Origin: DALYLB01 sp033763135 | Lineage (GTDB): Bacteria; Acidobacteriota; Blastocatellia; RBC074 | Length of the DNA stretch: 64,000 nucleotides | Assembly (NCBI GenBank): GCA_033763135.1 | Contig: JANRKY010000325.1 | Span: forward strand, 7,626-71,625 | Direction of reading: 5' to 3' | Position numbers and translations under genes: made by a program | Notes under the pieces: model-generated | Told to the model about the DNA's origin: nothing | The model's input: only the letters and a program-made list of their open reading frames with translations | Databases searched by the model: none | Part shown: in pieces, positions 62,356-64,000 of the stretch | Position numbering within the stretch: position 1 is the first letter of the stretch | How the letters are laid out: every line of letters starts with the position of its first letter

Positions 62356-63678
62356 ATGAACCTCGCAATCATCGGCGCGCAATGGGGGGACGAAGGCAAG
62401 GGCAAGATCGTGGATCTGCTGGCGCCGCATTTCGATATCGTGACGCGATATCAGGGCGGGCACAACGCGGGGCACACGGTGATCATTCGTCGGGAGGGCA
62501 CGGACCAGAAGTTCGTGCTGCATCTGATTCCGTCGGGGATCACCCATCCCGGCAAGATGTGCGTGATCGGAAACGGCGTCGTGGTGGACCCGCGCGCGTT
62601 GCTGGTGGAGATCGACGAGCTTCGACAGAAAGGCATCGAGGTCGGGCCGCACAATCTGTTGATCAGCAATCGGGCGCATCTCATTCTGCCGTATCACGTC
62701 GCGCTCGATCGGGCGATCGAGGCCTCGCGCGGCGGCAACGCCGTTGGGACGACGATGCGCGGCATCGGGCCGGCCTATGAGGACAAGATGGCCCGCCGCG
62801 GCCTGCGCGCGGGCGATCTGACCGATCCCGACACGCTCTCCGAGAAATTGTCGCAGACGGTCCGGCAGGCCAATCGCCTGATTGCCATGCTCGGCGGCGA
62901 GCTGATCGACGACAAGCGCGTGATCGAGGACGGCCAGCAATGGTGCCGACTGCTCGCGCCTCACGTCTGCGACACGACCTATTATCTGAATCGCGCCGAG
63001 CGGGAAGGGAAGCGGCTGCTGCTCGAAGGGGCGCAGGCGACGATGCTCGACATCGATCACGGGACCTATCCCTTCGTCACGTCCTCCAATTCTTCCGTCG
63101 GCGGGGCCTGCACCGGCGCGGGGATTCCTCCTCGCGCGATCGGCTGCACGATCGGCGTGATCAAGGCCTATACCACCCGCGTGGGCGGCGGCCCCTTCCC
63201 GACCGAGCTGACCGACGACCTCGGCGAGCATATCCGCGCCCGCGGCGGAGAATACGGCGCCTCGACGGGACGACCGCGTCGCACGGGCTGGTTCGACGCC
63301 GTCGTCGCCCGCTATGCCGTCATGGTCAACGGACTCGACGCTCTCGCGCTGACCAAGCTCGACGTTCTCGACGATCTCGACGAGATCCGCATCTGCGTCG
63401 GCTATCGCATCGATGGCGTGGAGACCGACCAGGTTCCCTATGACGCCAATCAGATGGCCGCCGCCGAACCCATCTATGAGACCATGCCCGGCTGGCGGTC
63501 CCGGACCGTCGGCGTGACCTCCTTCGAAGAGCTTCCCGAACGCGCCCGGACCTATGTTCGCCGCCTCGCGGAACTCTCCGGCGCCCCCTTCGCGTTCGTC
63601 TCGACCGGCGCCGAACGCAACGAGACGATCCTCGATCACGGGGTGCTCAAGGCCTGCGGGCTCGACCTGAACGCGTAG
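62356..63678 (+). CDS. purA: Adenylosuccinate synthetase
   Basis: A 440-residue enzyme of AMP synthesis (IMP + Asp + GTP). The GTP-binding GAQWGDEGKGKIVD starts the protein, followed by QGGHNAGHTV, GTTMRGIGPAYEDK, the LLEGAQATMLDIDHGTYPFVTSSN block and the C-terminal VSTGAERNETI. All expected motifs are present. Followed by a clear terminator. Confidence 0.96.
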   Translation: MNLAIIGAQWGDEGKGKIVDLLAPHFDIVTRYQGGHNAGHTVIIRREGTDQKFVLHLIPSGITHPGKMCVIGNGVVVDPRALLVEIDELRQKGIEVGPHNLLISNRAHLILPYHVALDRAIEASRGGNAVGTTMRGIGPAYEDKMARRGLRAGDLTDPDTLSEKLSQTVRQANRLIAMLGGELIDDKRVIEDGQQWCRLLAPHVCDTTYYLNRAEREGKRLLLEGAQATMLDIDHGTYPFVTSSNSSVGGACTGAGIPPRAIGCTIGVIKAYTTRVGGGPFPTELTDDLGEHIRARGGEYGASTGRPRRTGWFDAVVARYAVMVNGLDALALTKLDVLDDLDEIRICVGYRIDGVETDQVPYDANQMAAAEPIYETMPGWRSRTVGVTSFEELPERARTYVRRLAELSGAPFAFVSTGAERNETILDHGVLKACGLDLNA

Positions 63679-63705
63679 CGAAGGCGACGCGCAACCGGCA
63701 ATTCG

Positions 63706-63742
63706 AAAAAGGCGGAAGGGCGCTCCCCTTCCGCCTTTTTTT
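63706..63742 (+). terminator. Rho-independent terminator after purA
   Basis: The stem GGCGGAAGGG / CCCTTCCGCC is flanked by AAAAA and a run of seven T (63736-63742). It lies 28 bases after the purA stop. A textbook intrinsic terminator. Confidence 0.92.
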
Positions 63743-63769
63743 GTAACAGCTCCGGCCCGGAGAAGAGAT

Positions 63770-63844
63770 CTCACGCGAAGGCGCGAAGGCGCGAAAGAGG
63801 ATGCACAAGAGAGTCCGATTTTCTTCTTCGCGTTTTCGCGTGAG
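63770..63844. repeat. CACGCGAAG hairpin, copy H
   Basis: CTCACGCGAAG (63770-63780) with further GCGCGAAG units pairs with CTTCGCGTTTTCGCGTGAG (ending 63844). Same family as the inner part of the element at 58937-59110. Confidence 0.75.
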
Positions 63845-63861
63845 GCCAACCCATACGCCTC

Positions 63862-63887
63862 TAAATCGGGCCCGGCAACCATTCGGA
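63862..63887. repeat. AAATCGGGCC...ATTCGGAC unit
   Basis: A single copy of the unit that also occurs three times (two direct, one inverted) in 34356-34560. It precedes the perfect inverted repeat below. Confidence 0.6.
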
Positions 63888-63894
63888 CGGTGAA

Positions 63895-63992
63895 GAATGG
63901 ACAGGATGAACAGGATTTTTCAGGATGGACAGGATTGCCCACCAATGTGAGGTCCTGTGAATCCTGAAAAATCCTGTTCATCCTGTCCATTC
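63895..63992. repeat. Perfect 32-base inverted repeat (GGACAGGATGAACAGGAT family)
   Basis: Arms 63895-63926 and 63961-63992 are exact inverted copies. A shorter GGATGGACAGGAT unit lies just inside the left arm. No coding sequence. The element reaches nearly to the window end. Confidence 0.85.
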
Positions 63993-64000
63993 CTCTTGTG

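Overview
The window is 64 kb of GC-rich bacterial chromosome, read here as an acidobacterium (inference). The reasons are two long TonB-dependent receptors with an N-terminal carboxypeptidase-regulatory-like domain, two FG-GAP/ASPIC-UnbV (CRTAC1-type) proteins, a DUF3604 protein, a kinase with a DUF4384 tail, many secreted hydrolases, and numerous intergenic hairpin repeats built on CACGAAG or CACGCGAAG. No rRNA, tRNA, CRISPR array, insertion sequence or phage gene was recognised. Most genes are on the plus strand.

Layout. 1-1410: the end of a sigma-54 activator and a small Asn-Gln heptad-repeat protein. 1444-6321: a TonB receptor, an MFS carrier and an AhpD-like enzyme whose frame contains an in-frame TGA at the redox-motif position, with a matching hairpin just downstream; I read it as a selenoprotein. 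6606-8330: a Tat-exported vanadium haloperoxidase followed by a strong hairpin. 8528-21386: nine tightly packed genes (two CRTAC1 proteins, a UnbU/RnfD-like membrane protein, an ABC importer, an asparagine-synthase-like ligase, a radical SAM enzyme and a halogenase-like flavoprotein) that look like an undescribed biosynthetic or redox cluster. 21440-21780: a VapB-type antitoxin with an internally deleted VapC remnant. 21939-25993: a fatty acid desaturase, a DUF4197 protein and a ceramidase-like protein. 26545-31072: a membrane Ser/Thr kinase, an SUMF1-like protein lacking the catalytic cysteines, and an unknown exported protein. 31246-35649: ThiS and three secreted hydrolases.

36001-51469 is a secreted-hydrolase and uptake block: sulfatase, esterase, second TonB receptor, MFS carrier, acyl-CoA ligase, TetR regulator, serine hydrolase, DUF3604 protein and an M28-like protein. 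51487-56937 is a four-gene operon. It begins with a P1B-type metal ATPase fused to an HflK-like SPFH domain, followed by HflC, a second HflK with a His-rich N-terminus, and a small anchored protein. 57066-58679 (minus) is an M28 peptidase. 59321-63678 holds housekeeping genes glgA, trxA, trxB and purA, followed by a clear terminator.

The strongest leads are the selenoprotein reading at 5737-6321, the ATPase-SPFH operon, the nine-gene cluster, and a repeat family that places a long hairpin plus the Shine-Dalgarno site immediately before three unrelated genes.
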